Positions 1 through 6,304 of a stretch of DNA of 9,280 nt are shown in pieces (the stretch's first letter is position 1; every line of letters starts with the position of its first letter). Origin of the DNA: CAMCSH01 sp043748535 (lineage in GTDB: Bacteria > Verrucomicrobiota > Lentisphaeria > Lentisphaerales > Lentisphaeraceae); NCBI GenBank assembly GCA_043748535.1, contig JAYTMY010000200.1, forward strand, positions 1-9,280. The letters run 5' to 3'. A program made the translations under genes and the position numbers. The notes beneath the pieces were generated by a model. It made no database searches. It was not told the DNA's origin and saw only the letters and a program-made list of their open reading frames with translations.

Positions 1-23
1 CCCCCCTCCAGGAGAAATACACC

Positions 24-1481
24 ATGGGCAAAATCACCGGATTCAAAGAATTCCCCCGCAAAGTCGAGGCCAAGCGCCCCGTCACCGAACGCCTCGTCCA
101 CTACAAGGAGTTCACCGAGCTCCTGAGCACCGACGAGCTGCAGAAACAAGGCGGCCGCTGCATGAACTGCGGCGTCCCCGTCTGCACCTCAGGTTGCCCC
201 CTCGGCAACATGATCCCCGACTTCAACGACATGATCTGGCGCGGCGAGTGGGACAAAGCTCTCACCCAGCTCCACGCCACCAACAACTTCCCCGAGTTCA
301 CCGGCCGCCTCTGCCCGGCACCCTGCGAAGAATCCTGCGTCCTCGGCATCAACGAGCCCGCCGTCGCCATCGAGACCATCGAGAAGCACATCATCGAAAA
401 AGGCTTCGAGATGGGCTGGATCAAGCCCCAGGTTCCCGCCAAACGCAGCGGCAAAAGCGTCGCTGTCGTCGGCTCCGGCCCCTCCGGCCTCGCCACCGCC
501 CAGCAGCTCAACCGCGCCGGCCATGAAGTCACCGTCTTCGAACGCTCCGACCGCATCGGCGGCCTCCTGCGCTACGGCATCCCCGACTTCAAACTCGAGA
601 AGTCGATCATCGACCGCCGCGTCGCCGTCATGGAAGCCGAAGGTATCGTCTTCAAGACCAACGCCCACATCGGCGTCAGCGTCTCCTCCGTCGTCCTCAA
701 GGACTTTGATGCCGTCGTCCTCTGCGGCGGCGCCACCAAGGCCCGCGGCCTCACCATCCCCGGCTCCAACCTCGACGGCGTCGTCCAGGCCATGCAGTTC
801 CTGCCCATGCAGAACAAAACCAATGCCGGCGACAAGATCGAAAACCGCATCATGGCCACTGGCAAGAACGTCATCGTCATCGGCGGCGGCGACACCGGTT
901 CCGACTGCATCGGCACCTCGAACCGCCACGGCGCCAAATCGGTGACCAACTTCGAGCTCTTCGGCAAGCCCACTCCCGAGCGCCCCGGCAACCAGCCCTG
1001 GCCCTTCTGGCCGATGCGCCTGAAGACCACCACCTCCCACGAGGAAGGCGTCGAGCGCTTCTGGTCGATCTCGACCAAGGAGTTCAAAGGCGAGAACGGC
1101 AAGCTCAAGTCGCTGGTCACCGTCAACGTCGAGATCGAGCACACCAAAACCGGCCCGAAAATCAAGGAAGTCCCCTGTTCCGAGAAAGAGTGGCCCTGCG
1201 AACTGGTTCTCCTCGCCCTCGGCTTCCTCGGTGCCGAAACCGACACCATGATCGCCGACCTCGGCCTCGAAGTCGACCCCCGCGGCAACGTCAAGGCTGA
1301 CGAGACCAACTACCGCACCAGTGTCCCCGGCATCTTCGCCGCCGGCGACATGCGTCGCGGCCAGTCCCTCATCGTCTGGGCCATCTCCGAAGGCCGCGAA
1401 GCCGCCTACCACGTCGACAAGTTCCTCATGGGCTCGTCCAACCTGCCCCGCAAGGGCGATGGCGACATCCCCCGCGCTTGA
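24..1481 (+). CDS. gltD: Glutamate synthase (NADPH) small subunit
   Basis: This 485-residue protein is the beta subunit of glutamate synthase. It oxidises NADPH through FAD and passes electrons to the large GltB subunit, which makes glutamate from glutamine and 2-oxoglutarate in the cytoplasm. The N-terminal iron-sulfur domain shows cysteines C46, C49, C54 and C58 (CMNCGVPVC..GC) and C97, C101 and C105. An FAD-binding GSGPSG motif lies near residue 150, an NADPH-type GGGDTG motif near 287-292, and the closing flavin motif GIFAAGDMRRGQS near 436-448. Length is normal for the family and no break is seen. The start has an AGGAGA Shine-Dalgarno (10-15) with 8-base spacing. gltB is presumably upstream, outside the window. 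A strong hairpin terminator follows the stop, so this gene probably ends its operon. GltD-like subunits also occur in other oxidoreductases, but the full-length fit makes GltD most likely. Confidence 0.95.
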   Translation: MGKITGFKEFPRKVEAKRPVTERLVHYKEFTELLSTDELQKQGGRCMNCGVPVCTSGCPLGNMIPDFNDMIWRGEWDKALTQLHATNNFPEFTGRLCPAPCEESCVLGINEPAVAIETIEKHIIEKGFEMGWIKPQVPAKRSGKSVAVVGSGPSGLATAQQLNRAGHEVTVFERSDRIGGLLRYGIPDFKLEKSIIDRRVAVMEAEGIVFKTNAHIGVSVSSVVLKDFDAVVLCGGATKARGLTIPGSNLDGVVQAMQFLPMQNKTNAGDKIENRIMATGKNVIVIGGGDTGSDCIGTSNRHGAKSVTNFELFGKPTPERPGNQPWPFWPMRLKTTTSHEEGVERFWSISTKEFKGENGKLKSLVTVNVEIEHTKTGPKIKEVPCSEKEWPCELVLLALGFLGAETDTMIADLGLEVDPRGNVKADETNYRTSVPGIFAAGDMRRGQSLIVWAISEGREAAYHVDKFLMGSSNLPRKGDGDIPRA

Positions 1482-1503
1482 TTGCAGATACCGCAACATT
1501 CAG

Positions 1504-1533
1504 CCGCCGCTCCCGAAAGGGGGCGGCGGTTTT
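1504..1533 (+). terminator. Intrinsic terminator after gltD
   Basis: An 11-bp GC-rich stem (1504-1514 pairing with 1519-1529, one T-G wobble) closes on a GAAA tetraloop and is followed by TTTT. It begins 22 bases after the gltD stop codon. This is a textbook Rho-independent terminator and should insulate the toxin-antitoxin genes from gltD transcription. Confidence 0.88.
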
Positions 1534-1552
1534 GTTGCAAAATCACTCCGCC

Positions 1553-1578
1553 TTGCTTTGTGCATTCTTCGGTATTAT
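1553..1578 (+). promoter_or_regulatory. Possible promoter for the TA/membrane operon
   Basis: After the gltD terminator the sequence becomes AT-richer. TATTAT at 1573-1578 matches five of six bases of a -10 box, with TTGCTT at 1553-1558 as a poor -35 candidate. The 14-base spacing is shorter than usual, so this is only a suggestion. Some promoter is expected between the terminator and the antitoxin start at 1609, and this is the best candidate I see. Confidence 0.25.
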
Positions 1579-1608
1579 CTTGTATCAAACAGCAGCTTAG
1601 GTGATTCT

Positions 1609-1824
1609 ATGATTCGCACTCTGATTTGTCCACAGCAAGCTCAAATCACGCTTGATCTTCCGGCTGAATATATCGGCAAAGATTTGGAAGTGATTGTATT
1701 TGCTACGGTCGAAGGCTTGCCGGCTGCGATGAGCCCCAAACGCTTTCCAGGCAGCCTCAAAGGCAAAATCAAAATGGCAGATGATTTCGATCGACCTCTG
1801 GATGATTTCCAGGAGTATCAATAA
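1609..1824 (+). CDS. VapB-like (DUF2281-type) antitoxin
   Basis: This 71-residue protein looks like the antitoxin of a type II toxin-antitoxin pair. Its N-terminal half (ITLDLPAEYIGKDLEVIVFA) has the short strand-helix-strand look of a dimeric DNA-binding antitoxin. Its tail (GSLKGKIKMADDFDRPLDDF) is the acidic toxin-neutralising segment typical of DUF2281-type antitoxins paired with PIN toxins. The start is the ATG at 1609, with AGGTGA at 1599-1604. The frame stays open back into gltD, but an upstream start would run through the terminator and is rejected. The PIN toxin frame begins 2 bases after the stop, and its Shine-Dalgarno (AGGAG, 1811-1815) lies inside this gene. Such antitoxins normally repress their own operon. 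Base composition is clearly lower in GC than gltD, which suggests acquisition by transfer. The gene is intact although its toxin is broken. Confidence 0.82.
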   Translation: MIRTLICPQQAQITLDLPAEYIGKDLEVIVFATVEGLPAAMSPKRFPGSLKGKIKMADDFDRPLDDFQEYQ

Positions 1825-1826
1825 TC

Positions 1827-2216
1827 ATGCGTTGCCTTGTCGATACCCACATTCTGCTTTGGTTCCTCAATGACTCGCCGTAACTCAATCCCGTCTATCA
1901 GCGGATATTAGTCAGTCCGGATTGCCAGGCATTTGTCAGTTTGGCGAGTCTTTGGGAGATAAGTATCAAATCAAGCCTTGGGAAACTGGATCTAGGGATG
2001 CCCTTGGCTGACTTCTTTGTTCACTTGAAAGAGCAAGAATTTTCGTTGCTCTCGGTTGAACCTAGCCATCTCGTGACTCTATCCTCTTTACCTTTCCATC
2101 ATCGCGATCCGTTTGATCGTCTGATCGCCGCCCAGGCACAATCCGAATCCATGACGCTTTTGACACAAGACGAAGCCTTCCGAGCCTATGATTTCATTCG
2201 CCCTCAAGAGGATTGA
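1827..2216 (+). pseudogene. VapC-type PIN toxin, in-frame nonsense codon
   Basis: Read through its stop, this frame encodes a 129-codon PIN-domain ribonuclease of the VapC type, a toxin that cuts RNA when freed from its antitoxin. It starts at ATG 1827 with the normal VDTHILLW opening, then meets TAA at codon 19 (1881-1883) and continues in the same frame without further damage. The expected acidic metal-binding residues are present: D6 (VDTH), E44 (LWEIS), D94/D97 (HHRDPFDRL) and D115 (TQDEAF). A CAA-to-TAA or AAA-to-TAA change would explain the stop. An internal TTG at 1941 could start a 91-residue product, but it would lack D6 and the first PIN strand, so it should not be active. The pair arrangement (2-base gap, antitoxin first) is standard. 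It is most likely a recently inactivated toxin; a sequencing error or stop readthrough remains possible. Confidence 0.8.
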
Positions 2217-2219
2217 CCC

Positions 2220-2966
2220 TTGCACACCCCTGAACCCACGGCAAGTCCCTCAGGCTTGAGCTGGACTCGAGTCGCCAAGAACCTTGCCGTGTTTCTGGGC
2301 TTCCTCTTCTTCATGGACGCGGTCCTTTTTATGGGCCTGTTGACCACTTGGCTGAGCGGAGTTCCGGGACGCCTGATCTATGGATTCATCCCCTTTCTCA
2401 GCGATCGCCTGCCCCGCCTTCATTGGCGTGCCGACGCCCTGCTTTCTGGCCTGCTCTGGTTCGGTTTCGCCGCCATCATGATCCACCTCGTCCAAGTGGC
2501 GCTCCTGCGTCGCTTCCGCCCCGATCTGAAGGCGAAAAAACGCCGCAGCCTGGCCGCCCTTTTTGCCCTCGCCGCAATTCTTCTCGCCGCCGGAGCCGGT
2601 ACTTTCTGCTTGGCGACGGCACCCAAGACCGAGTGGGGGCTGCGCGAATCGCAAGTACGAGTCCGGATAGTCAGAAATGCTCTCCAACAAGCCGGAGACT
2701 ATTACCACTCCACCCTGAAAAAAGGCGCACCAACGGAGCTGCGCTTAGGCGATCCTCGAGCTCCTCACATGATGGTAGTGTTTAAAGAGTTATGCCAATT
2801 GCCGCATGAAATCCGATGGATCTCGGACGACCAAGAACGCATCGTCTTTTTGGCGGCGCGCCTGACTGAATCTATTGGCGGCTCCCCCTACACCTACATC
2901 GTGCTCTTCCCTGATGGCCATGTCGAAGCGATGGATCGCTGGCCAGTAACTGGAGATCTCAAATGA
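2220..2966 (+). CDS. Three-helix membrane protein, array gene A
   Basis: Function is not recognised. The 248-residue protein has hydrophobic segments near residues 20-44, 71-96 and 110-133, with a basic linker between the second and third (RRFRPDLKAKKRRS, about 97-110). A C-terminal extramembrane domain of roughly 115 residues follows. That domain ends in a hydrophobic strand and turn (YIVLFPDGHVEAM, about 226-238) and the tail VTGDLK. The start is TTG at 2220: an in-frame TGA at 2214 excludes earlier starts, AAGAGGA at 2206-2212 gives a 7-base spacer, and the first downstream ATG would cut away half of helix 1. The gene begins 3 bases after the broken PIN toxin frame and overlaps the next gene by ATGA. 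It aligns by eye with gene B over the linker and third helix (RSL..L....LAAG.G.F.L) and at the tail (VTGDLK versus VTGEMK), so the two look like paralogues. Confidence 0.8.
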   Translation: MHTPEPTASPSGLSWTRVAKNLAVFLGFLFFMDAVLFMGLLTTWLSGVPGRLIYGFIPFLSDRLPRLHWRADALLSGLLWFGFAAIMIHLVQVALLRRFRPDLKAKKRRSLAALFALAAILLAAGAGTFCLATAPKTEWGLRESQVRVRIVRNALQQAGDYYHSTLKKGAPTELRLGDPRAPHMMVVFKELCQLPHEIRWISDDQERIVFLAARLTESIGGSPYTYIVLFPDGHVEAMDRWPVTGDLK

Positions 2967-3685
2967 ATAAAAACCCTGATGGAGCACCTTCCTCAAATGC
3001 TGATGGCTGCATCAAAACAGGTGGCGGCTGCCTTCTTCTCGGAGTCATTCATTTTGGGCTCTTCGTCGATCTGATGGGCGGCGGCAACTTCATCCAATGG
3101 TGCTATCACCTCGGCTTCGGCTTCATTGCCTATTTCCAACGTCTGACACTCTCGCCTGCTGCCATCGGTACGCTGATTTCCTGTCTGATTCTAGCGGGAG
3201 TCCTGATCCATTTCTGCTTGCCGCGGCTTTTGCGGAAAAGGCAAAAAGACCTCACTTGGTCGCTTGGCCGCAGTCTCGTCTTTTTGCTACTCTGCAGCGG
3301 CCTGGTTCTGGCGGCTGGCGGCGGCGGCTTTGCGCTCAAGCATCTGCCATCAAAGGGGGATCTGGTGACGGCGGTCAGGCAGGATGATTTTAATGATCAT
3401 GTTGGCAATGCCAGATACATGCTTGACACAAGTAGAAAACCCCGCACTCTTCCCGCTGATGGACTGGCTCCTGGCGACCCATTGCTGCAAGAGCTTTTAA
3501 CAGGATTCCTCGACGACAGCTCCGAAGCCTTCGAGTATCGATTCCGCCTCGTCCCCTCTGGCCATGTCGATGCCCTTCTCATTCGCATCCGCGGGAAAGA
3601 AGTCATTGGCGGCTGGGAGTTCTCCCTCGTCACGGGAGAGATGAAGCAGGTCAAAACTCTCGTCTGGCCGGGAGAAGCCCAATGA
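2963..3685 (+). CDS. Three-helix membrane protein, array gene B
   Basis: Function is not recognised. The 240 residues begin with a short polar stretch, then hydrophobic segments near 21-39, 66-87 and 102-125. A basic linker (RLLRKRQKD, about 88-96) lies between the last two. The C-terminal domain ends in a strand and turn (YRFRLVPSGHVDALL, about 192-206) and a second strand with VTGEMK (223-228). Shared landmarks with gene A include GFI followed by an aromatic-containing patch before helix 2, the basic linker, the RSL-led third helix and the VTG(D/E)(L/M)K tail, so the two are probably duplicates. The start codon overlaps the stop of gene A (ATGA) with GGAGA at 2952-2956, which implies translational coupling. 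The next gene overlaps its stop in the same way. Inner-membrane location is inferred from the helices. Confidence 0.8.
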   Translation: MNKNPDGAPSSNADGCIKTGGGCLLLGVIHFGLFVDLMGGGNFIQWCYHLGFGFIAYFQRLTLSPAAIGTLISCLILAGVLIHFCLPRLLRKRQKDLTWSLGRSLVFLLLCSGLVLAAGGGGFALKHLPSKGDLVTAVRQDDFNDHVGNARYMLDTSRKPRTLPADGLAPGDPLLQELLTGFLDDSSEAFEYRFRLVPSGHVDALLIRIRGKEVIGGWEFSLVTGEMKQVKTLVWPGEAQ

Positions 3686-4101
3686 AGAAACTCCAGCTCA
3701 TCCCCGTCCTCATCTTCGCCCTCCTCAGCGCCTGGGGTGGAGCCCTATTGATTTATCACCTCAGCTATTCTAGCGATGAAAGAGAAGTCTCCGATCACGG
3801 CATTCCGTCGCTCATCAAGCAAATATCCTACGACTGCGATTTAACTTCCGTCGATTGGCGGGCGAATCTCTTTCCCGCGATGGAAGCGTCTCAGACTTTG
3901 CGCTCAGATCATGAATACTTCATCGAAGTCGCTGCCGACGGCCGTTTCCAGCGCCTGCATGTGCGTAAGATCACTGTCCGCCTCATCAGCCATCTGGCTC
4001 TCAATCGCGACGGCTCGCGTTCACGCCTGCCCTACCAAGCCTTCCCCGGTGAAAGCCTGCTGCCCCGGCCATGCCCTCTCCTCAACCCCTTGACTCACTA
4101 A
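3682..4101 (+). CDS. Short single-helix membrane protein, array gene C
   Basis: Function is not recognised. At 139 residues this is much shorter than its neighbours. It has one N-terminal hydrophobic segment (about 5-27, after MKK), which could be a membrane anchor or an uncleaved signal. A polar region of about 50 residues follows, then a strand-turn pattern (YFIEVAADGRFQRLHV, about 79-94) like the one at the end of the other array proteins. Unlike them it continues about 45 residues past this pattern, and the tail is proline-rich (LLPRPCPLLNPL). Helices 2 and 3 of the array plan are absent, so this may be an internally deleted relative or an unrelated small protein. The start overlaps the stop of gene B (ATGA) with GGGAG at 3670-3674. 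The upstream end is well supported; the tail may be a recent replacement. Confidence 0.7.
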   Translation: MKKLQLIPVLIFALLSAWGGALLIYHLSYSSDEREVSDHGIPSLIKQISYDCDLTSVDWRANLFPAMEASQTLRSDHEYFIEVAADGRFQRLHVRKITVRLISHLALNRDGSRSRLPYQAFPGESLLPRPCPLLNPLTH

Positions 4102-4124
4102 CTCCAAACCCTACGAGCCTCCTC

Positions 4125-4844
4125 ATGACCCCTTTCCGTCTCAGCGCCCTGCTTCTCCTCCTGCCCCTCTCCGCCTGGGCCGGGATGCCGAGCTTCTATG
4201 TCTCCGACATGGCCAAGATCCGCCTCGAATCGATCTCCTTCGGGCTGGTGGTCTTCATCGTCGGCACCGAGCTTTTCCGCCGCCTGTGGAACTCCCAGGT
4301 GGTGCCGATGTTCGGCGACAAGTTCCGCCTCAGCTGGAAGGGTGGCTTCCTCTTCACCGGCCTGCTCTCGACCTTGATGCTGCTCATCCTCACCCTGATC
4401 TCCGGCACCTGCGAAGTGATGACCCCGGCCGCCTGGGAAAAGGACGGCTTGACCCATAAGATCCAGACCGACCTCACCCCCCGCAGCCGCATCGAAGGCT
4501 TGCGCGATGACCTCCTGCGCCTCGGCGTCGCCAACGGCGGAAAACTGCCCGACAACGAGCTCAAATTGCCGCGCCCCAACCTGCTTCGCGCCGGACCGGA
4601 AAACCGCTCCTTCACCTATCTCCCCGGCCAGCCCCTGGGCGACAAATCGGCCCTGCTCGTCCTCGAGGGCATGCGTAGCTACGGCGAACCCCGCCTGCTA
4701 CTCTTTGCCAACGGCGACATCGTCGAAAGCGCCGATCTTCTGCGCAACATTCTTCAGCAACGCGGCGCCAAAACCGGCGTTGATGCCGCGCCCCTCAGCC
4801 CGCTTGCGGACGCCGCAAAACTCAGTCCCGTCCCGACGCCTTGA
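4125..4844 (+). CDS. Signal-peptide membrane protein, array gene D
   Basis: Function is not recognised. From ATG 4125 the protein is 239 residues. It opens with a good signal peptide or first helix (hydrophobic 6-17, possible cleavage after SAWA at 19), then has hydrophobic segments near 35-55 and 72-94 and a C-terminal domain. The C-terminal part (FTYLPGQPLGDKSALLVLEG, about 163-182, then LLLFANGDIVES, about 191-202) resembles the last strands of the H-X9-DG pseudopilin-like proteins common in Planctomycetes and Verrucomicrobia. That likeness is from memory. An in-frame ATG at 4071 would add 18 mostly polar residues ahead of the signal and overlap gene C by 31 bases; I prefer 4125 because the signal starts there, though the Shine-Dalgarno is weak (GAG, 4115-4117). 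The tail after residue 210 is low in complexity and rich in Ala and Pro. Confidence 0.75.
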   Translation: MTPFRLSALLLLLPLSAWAGMPSFYVSDMAKIRLESISFGLVVFIVGTELFRRLWNSQVVPMFGDKFRLSWKGGFLFTGLLSTLMLLILTLISGTCEVMTPAAWEKDGLTHKIQTDLTPRSRIEGLRDDLLRLGVANGGKLPDNELKLPRPNLLRAGPENRSFTYLPGQPLGDKSALLVLEGMRSYGEPRLLLFANGDIVESADLLRNILQQRGAKTGVDAAPLSPLADAAKLSPVPTP

Positions 4845-4846
4845 GC

Positions 4847-5512
4847 ATGGGCAGTCGCGGCATCAAAATTGCCTTGGCCTTGCTTTTTCTGCTGGGTTTC
4901 CATCTGGTTTTCTGGCCCGTCGTCGAATTCGAGCGCCTGCTTTTGCCGCCGCTGCTGTGCGGCTGGTACGAACTGCCGCTGCGGAAGATCCAGGACGGAT
5001 TCTTGTCGCGCCATCTGCCGATGGCCCTCGCTTGCCTGGCCTTGGCGGCGCCGCTCTGCCAGGCCTTGATGAAGCGTCTCTGCACCTCATTTCTGCCGCA
5101 GCAGCCATGGAGCTGGGCACGCAGTTTCGGTCTCTGCGGCCTCTTTGTCAGCGCTGGTTTGGCCAGCATCGGCCTCCTGGTGATGACCCACGAAAGCGCC
5201 TGGCTGCTGAAGACCCGCGCGACCCCTTGGTCAATGCTGGCGAATGCCGCCGCGGATGACTCGCGAGCCAAGGCCTTGGCCGGAAATTTCGGCAAGCTTG
5301 GTCTGATCTCGAACTGGGGTCGACTCGGCGGCCCTTCTTCCCTGCGCCTGATCGAAGTTTTAGAGAGCCAAAAGGACTTCCATTGGCAATTTGACTGCGG
5401 CTCTTCAGGTCAGATCGAAAATCTTCGTCTCTGGCTGGTCGACAGCCCCAGTCGTGGCGACTTCTTGATTTCCCCCGATGGTCGCGTTGAGCTGGAAAAA
5501 CCCTCGAAGTGA
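4847..5512 (+). CDS. Three-helix membrane protein, array gene E
   Basis: Function is not recognised. The protein is 221 residues from ATG 4847. Hydrophobic segments lie near 7-24, 57-75 and 92-113, with the third led by ARSF in the way that RSL leads helix 3 of genes A and B. A C-terminal domain of about 105 residues ends with LRLWLVDS (193-200) and DFLISPDGRVELEKP (205-219), the same strand-turn-strand ending as in A and D. The start lies 2 bases after the gene D stop. A TTG at 4841, overlapping that stop, would add two residues and cannot be excluded. No strong Shine-Dalgarno is visible, so translation probably depends on ribosomes finishing gene D. This is the last gene of the array; a REP-like repeat begins 47 bases after its stop. 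Confidence 0.77.
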   Translation: MGSRGIKIALALLFLLGFHLVFWPVVEFERLLLPPLLCGWYELPLRKIQDGFLSRHLPMALACLALAAPLCQALMKRLCTSFLPQQPWSWARSFGLCGLFVSAGLASIGLLVMTHESAWLLKTRATPWSMLANAAADDSRAKALAGNFGKLGLISNWGRLGGPSSLRLIEVLESQKDFHWQFDCGSSGQIENLRLWLVDSPSRGDFLISPDGRVELEKPSK

Positions 5513-5559
5513 AGCGTCTCCTTGCTCGTTCTCGTTCTCCCATCTTTTGAGCACAATGA

Positions 5560-5589
5560 CCGGCTAAAGCCGGGACTACAAACCATGAA
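5560..5589 (-). repeat. REP-like palindrome, copy 1
   Basis: The core CCGGCT-AA-AGCCGG (5560-5573) is followed by GACTACAAACCATGAA. Read on the - strand it begins TTCATGGTTTGTAGTC, so the palindrome is preceded by GTAG, the 5' tetranucleotide known from REP elements mobilised by RAYT transposases. The loop (AA) differs by one base from copies 4 and 5 (GA). It sits between array gene E and the SET gene. Confidence 0.8.
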
Positions 5590-5636
5590 CTCATGACTTC
5601 CGAAATCAAACTCGGTCAAATTTCATCGCCAGCTTC

Positions 5637-5664
5637 TTGTCAAGAGCGCGAGCTCCCTTAGCAT
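5637..5664 (+). promoter_or_regulatory. Possible promoter for the SET gene
   Basis: TTGTCA at 5637-5642 matches five of six -35 bases. TAGCAT at 5659-5664 matches four of six -10 bases, with a 16-base spacer. It lies 31 bases before the proposed GTG start at 5696. The rest of the 5513-5695 gap holds REP copy 1 and no further gene that I can support. Confidence 0.3.
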
Positions 5665-5695
5665 ATGCGGCATTCCAAGTCAGCCCGAGGCTCCT

Positions 5696-6118
5696 GTGCA
5701 GATTCATCCGCCCTCCATCATCGTCAAAGATACCGGCACCATCAAAGGCCGCGGCGCCTTCGCGCAAAGCAAAATCTTGGCCGGCACTCTGGTCGAAATC
5801 TCGCCGATCACCGTGATCAATGCGCACATCTCGCAATTGCCCGACGACCTGCGCTGCATCGTCTATTGCTGGGGAGAACTCTGCCGCGATGGCGATGCCC
5901 TCGCCATCGCCCACGGTTACGGCTGCATCTACAACCACGATCATAACGCCAACCTGCGCTACAGCCCCGATCCCGTGAGCAAGTCGATGCACTACTTTGC
6001 CGTGCGCGACATCTTCCCCGGCGAAGAGCTGACGATCAATTACAACGCCGTCGATGGCGACCCCGCCAACCTCGACCCGGATTGCTGGTTCAAACGCATG
6101 GGCATCACCCAGATTTGA
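5696..6118 (+). CDS. Stand-alone SET-domain protein
   Basis: This 140-residue protein is little more than a SET domain, the fold of S-adenosylmethionine-dependent protein lysine methyltransferases. Visible motifs are GRGAFA (18-23) at the cofactor side, YNHDHNANLRY (79-89, corresponding to the family's RFxNHSCxPN segment) and GEELTINY (109-116, corresponding to GEELTxDY, with Asn in place of Asp). A tryptophan-containing tail (CWFKRMG, 130-136) closes the protein; no cysteine-rich post-SET zinc site is present. The start is GTG 5696, with GAGG at 5687-5690 and a 5-base spacer, so the SET motifs begin almost at once. Substrate cannot be told from sequence. Genes of this size occur scattered in bacteria. 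REP-like repeats flank the gene on both sides, and it converges on the djlA-like gene. The domain call is firm; enzymatic activity is inferred. Confidence 0.85.
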   Translation: MQIHPPSIIVKDTGTIKGRGAFAQSKILAGTLVEISPITVINAHISQLPDDLRCIVYCWGELCRDGDALAIAHGYGCIYNHDHNANLRYSPDPVSKSMHYFAVRDIFPGEELTINYNAVDGDPANLDPDCWFKRMGITQI

Positions 6119-6131
6119 ATGTGAGCTCAAG

Positions 6132-6154
6132 TTTGTAGTCCCGGCTTCAGCCGG
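6132..6154 (+). repeat. REP-like palindrome, copy 2
   Basis: TTTGTAG is followed by TCCCGGCT-TC-AGCCGG. Including the base before it, the 24-base stretch 6131-6154 is an exact inverted match to copy 5 (6307-6330). It begins 13 bases after the SET stop codon and may act in 3'-end formation or stability of that mRNA. It is followed by CTTGTTCTCGTCTTTTG, a flank partly shared with copy 3. Confidence 0.85.
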
Positions 6155-6178
6155 CTTGTTCTCGTCTTTTGCGCTGGA

Positions 6179-6200
6179 TTGTAGTCCCGGCTTCAGCCGG
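6179..6200 (+). repeat. REP-like palindrome, copy 3
   Basis: This is a direct repeat of copy 2, with TTGTAGTC then the CCGGCT-TC-AGCCGG core. It is an exact 22-base inverted match to copy 4 (6255-6276), so the pair could form a long stem with a 54-base loop. The loop contains CTTTTGAGC, also seen near copy 1. Confidence 0.85.
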
Positions 6201-6252
6201 CTTGGTCTCTCGTTCATGTTCATGTCTTTTGAGCTCAACAACAATTCAGCGC

Positions 6253-6284
6253 AACCGGCTGAAGCCGGGACTACAAACCATGAA
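6253..6284 (-). repeat. REP-like palindrome, copy 4
   Basis: Its full 32-base extent, from AACCGGCT to CATGAA, is identical to copy 5. The GTAG head reads on the - strand. It pairs with copy 3 as the inner arm of the nested inverted set. Confidence 0.85.
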
Positions 6285-6304
6285 TTGAGCAACCAGCTCG
6301 CAAC

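Noticed and set aside
189..1499. Long open frame on the - strand opposite gltD (436 codons)
   Set aside because: It lies antisense to a clear gltD, has a skewed Gly/Ala/Asp-rich composition typical of shadows of GC-rich genes, and shows no recognisable motif.
1321..1608. In-frame upstream extension of the antitoxin into gltD
   Set aside because: It would overlap gltD and read through the terminator; the ATG at 1609 has a ribosome site and gives the normal antitoxin length.
1941..2216. 91-codon frame from TTG 1941 as a separate functional toxin
   Set aside because: It is in frame with the interrupted PIN toxin and lacks the first strand and catalytic D6, so it is better seen as the remainder of the broken gene.
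5606..6292. - strand frame of 228 codons across the SET gene and REP cluster
   Set aside because: It runs antisense to the SET domain and its N-terminal part is just translated REP repeats (for example the VVPASAG and PAEAGTTN strings).
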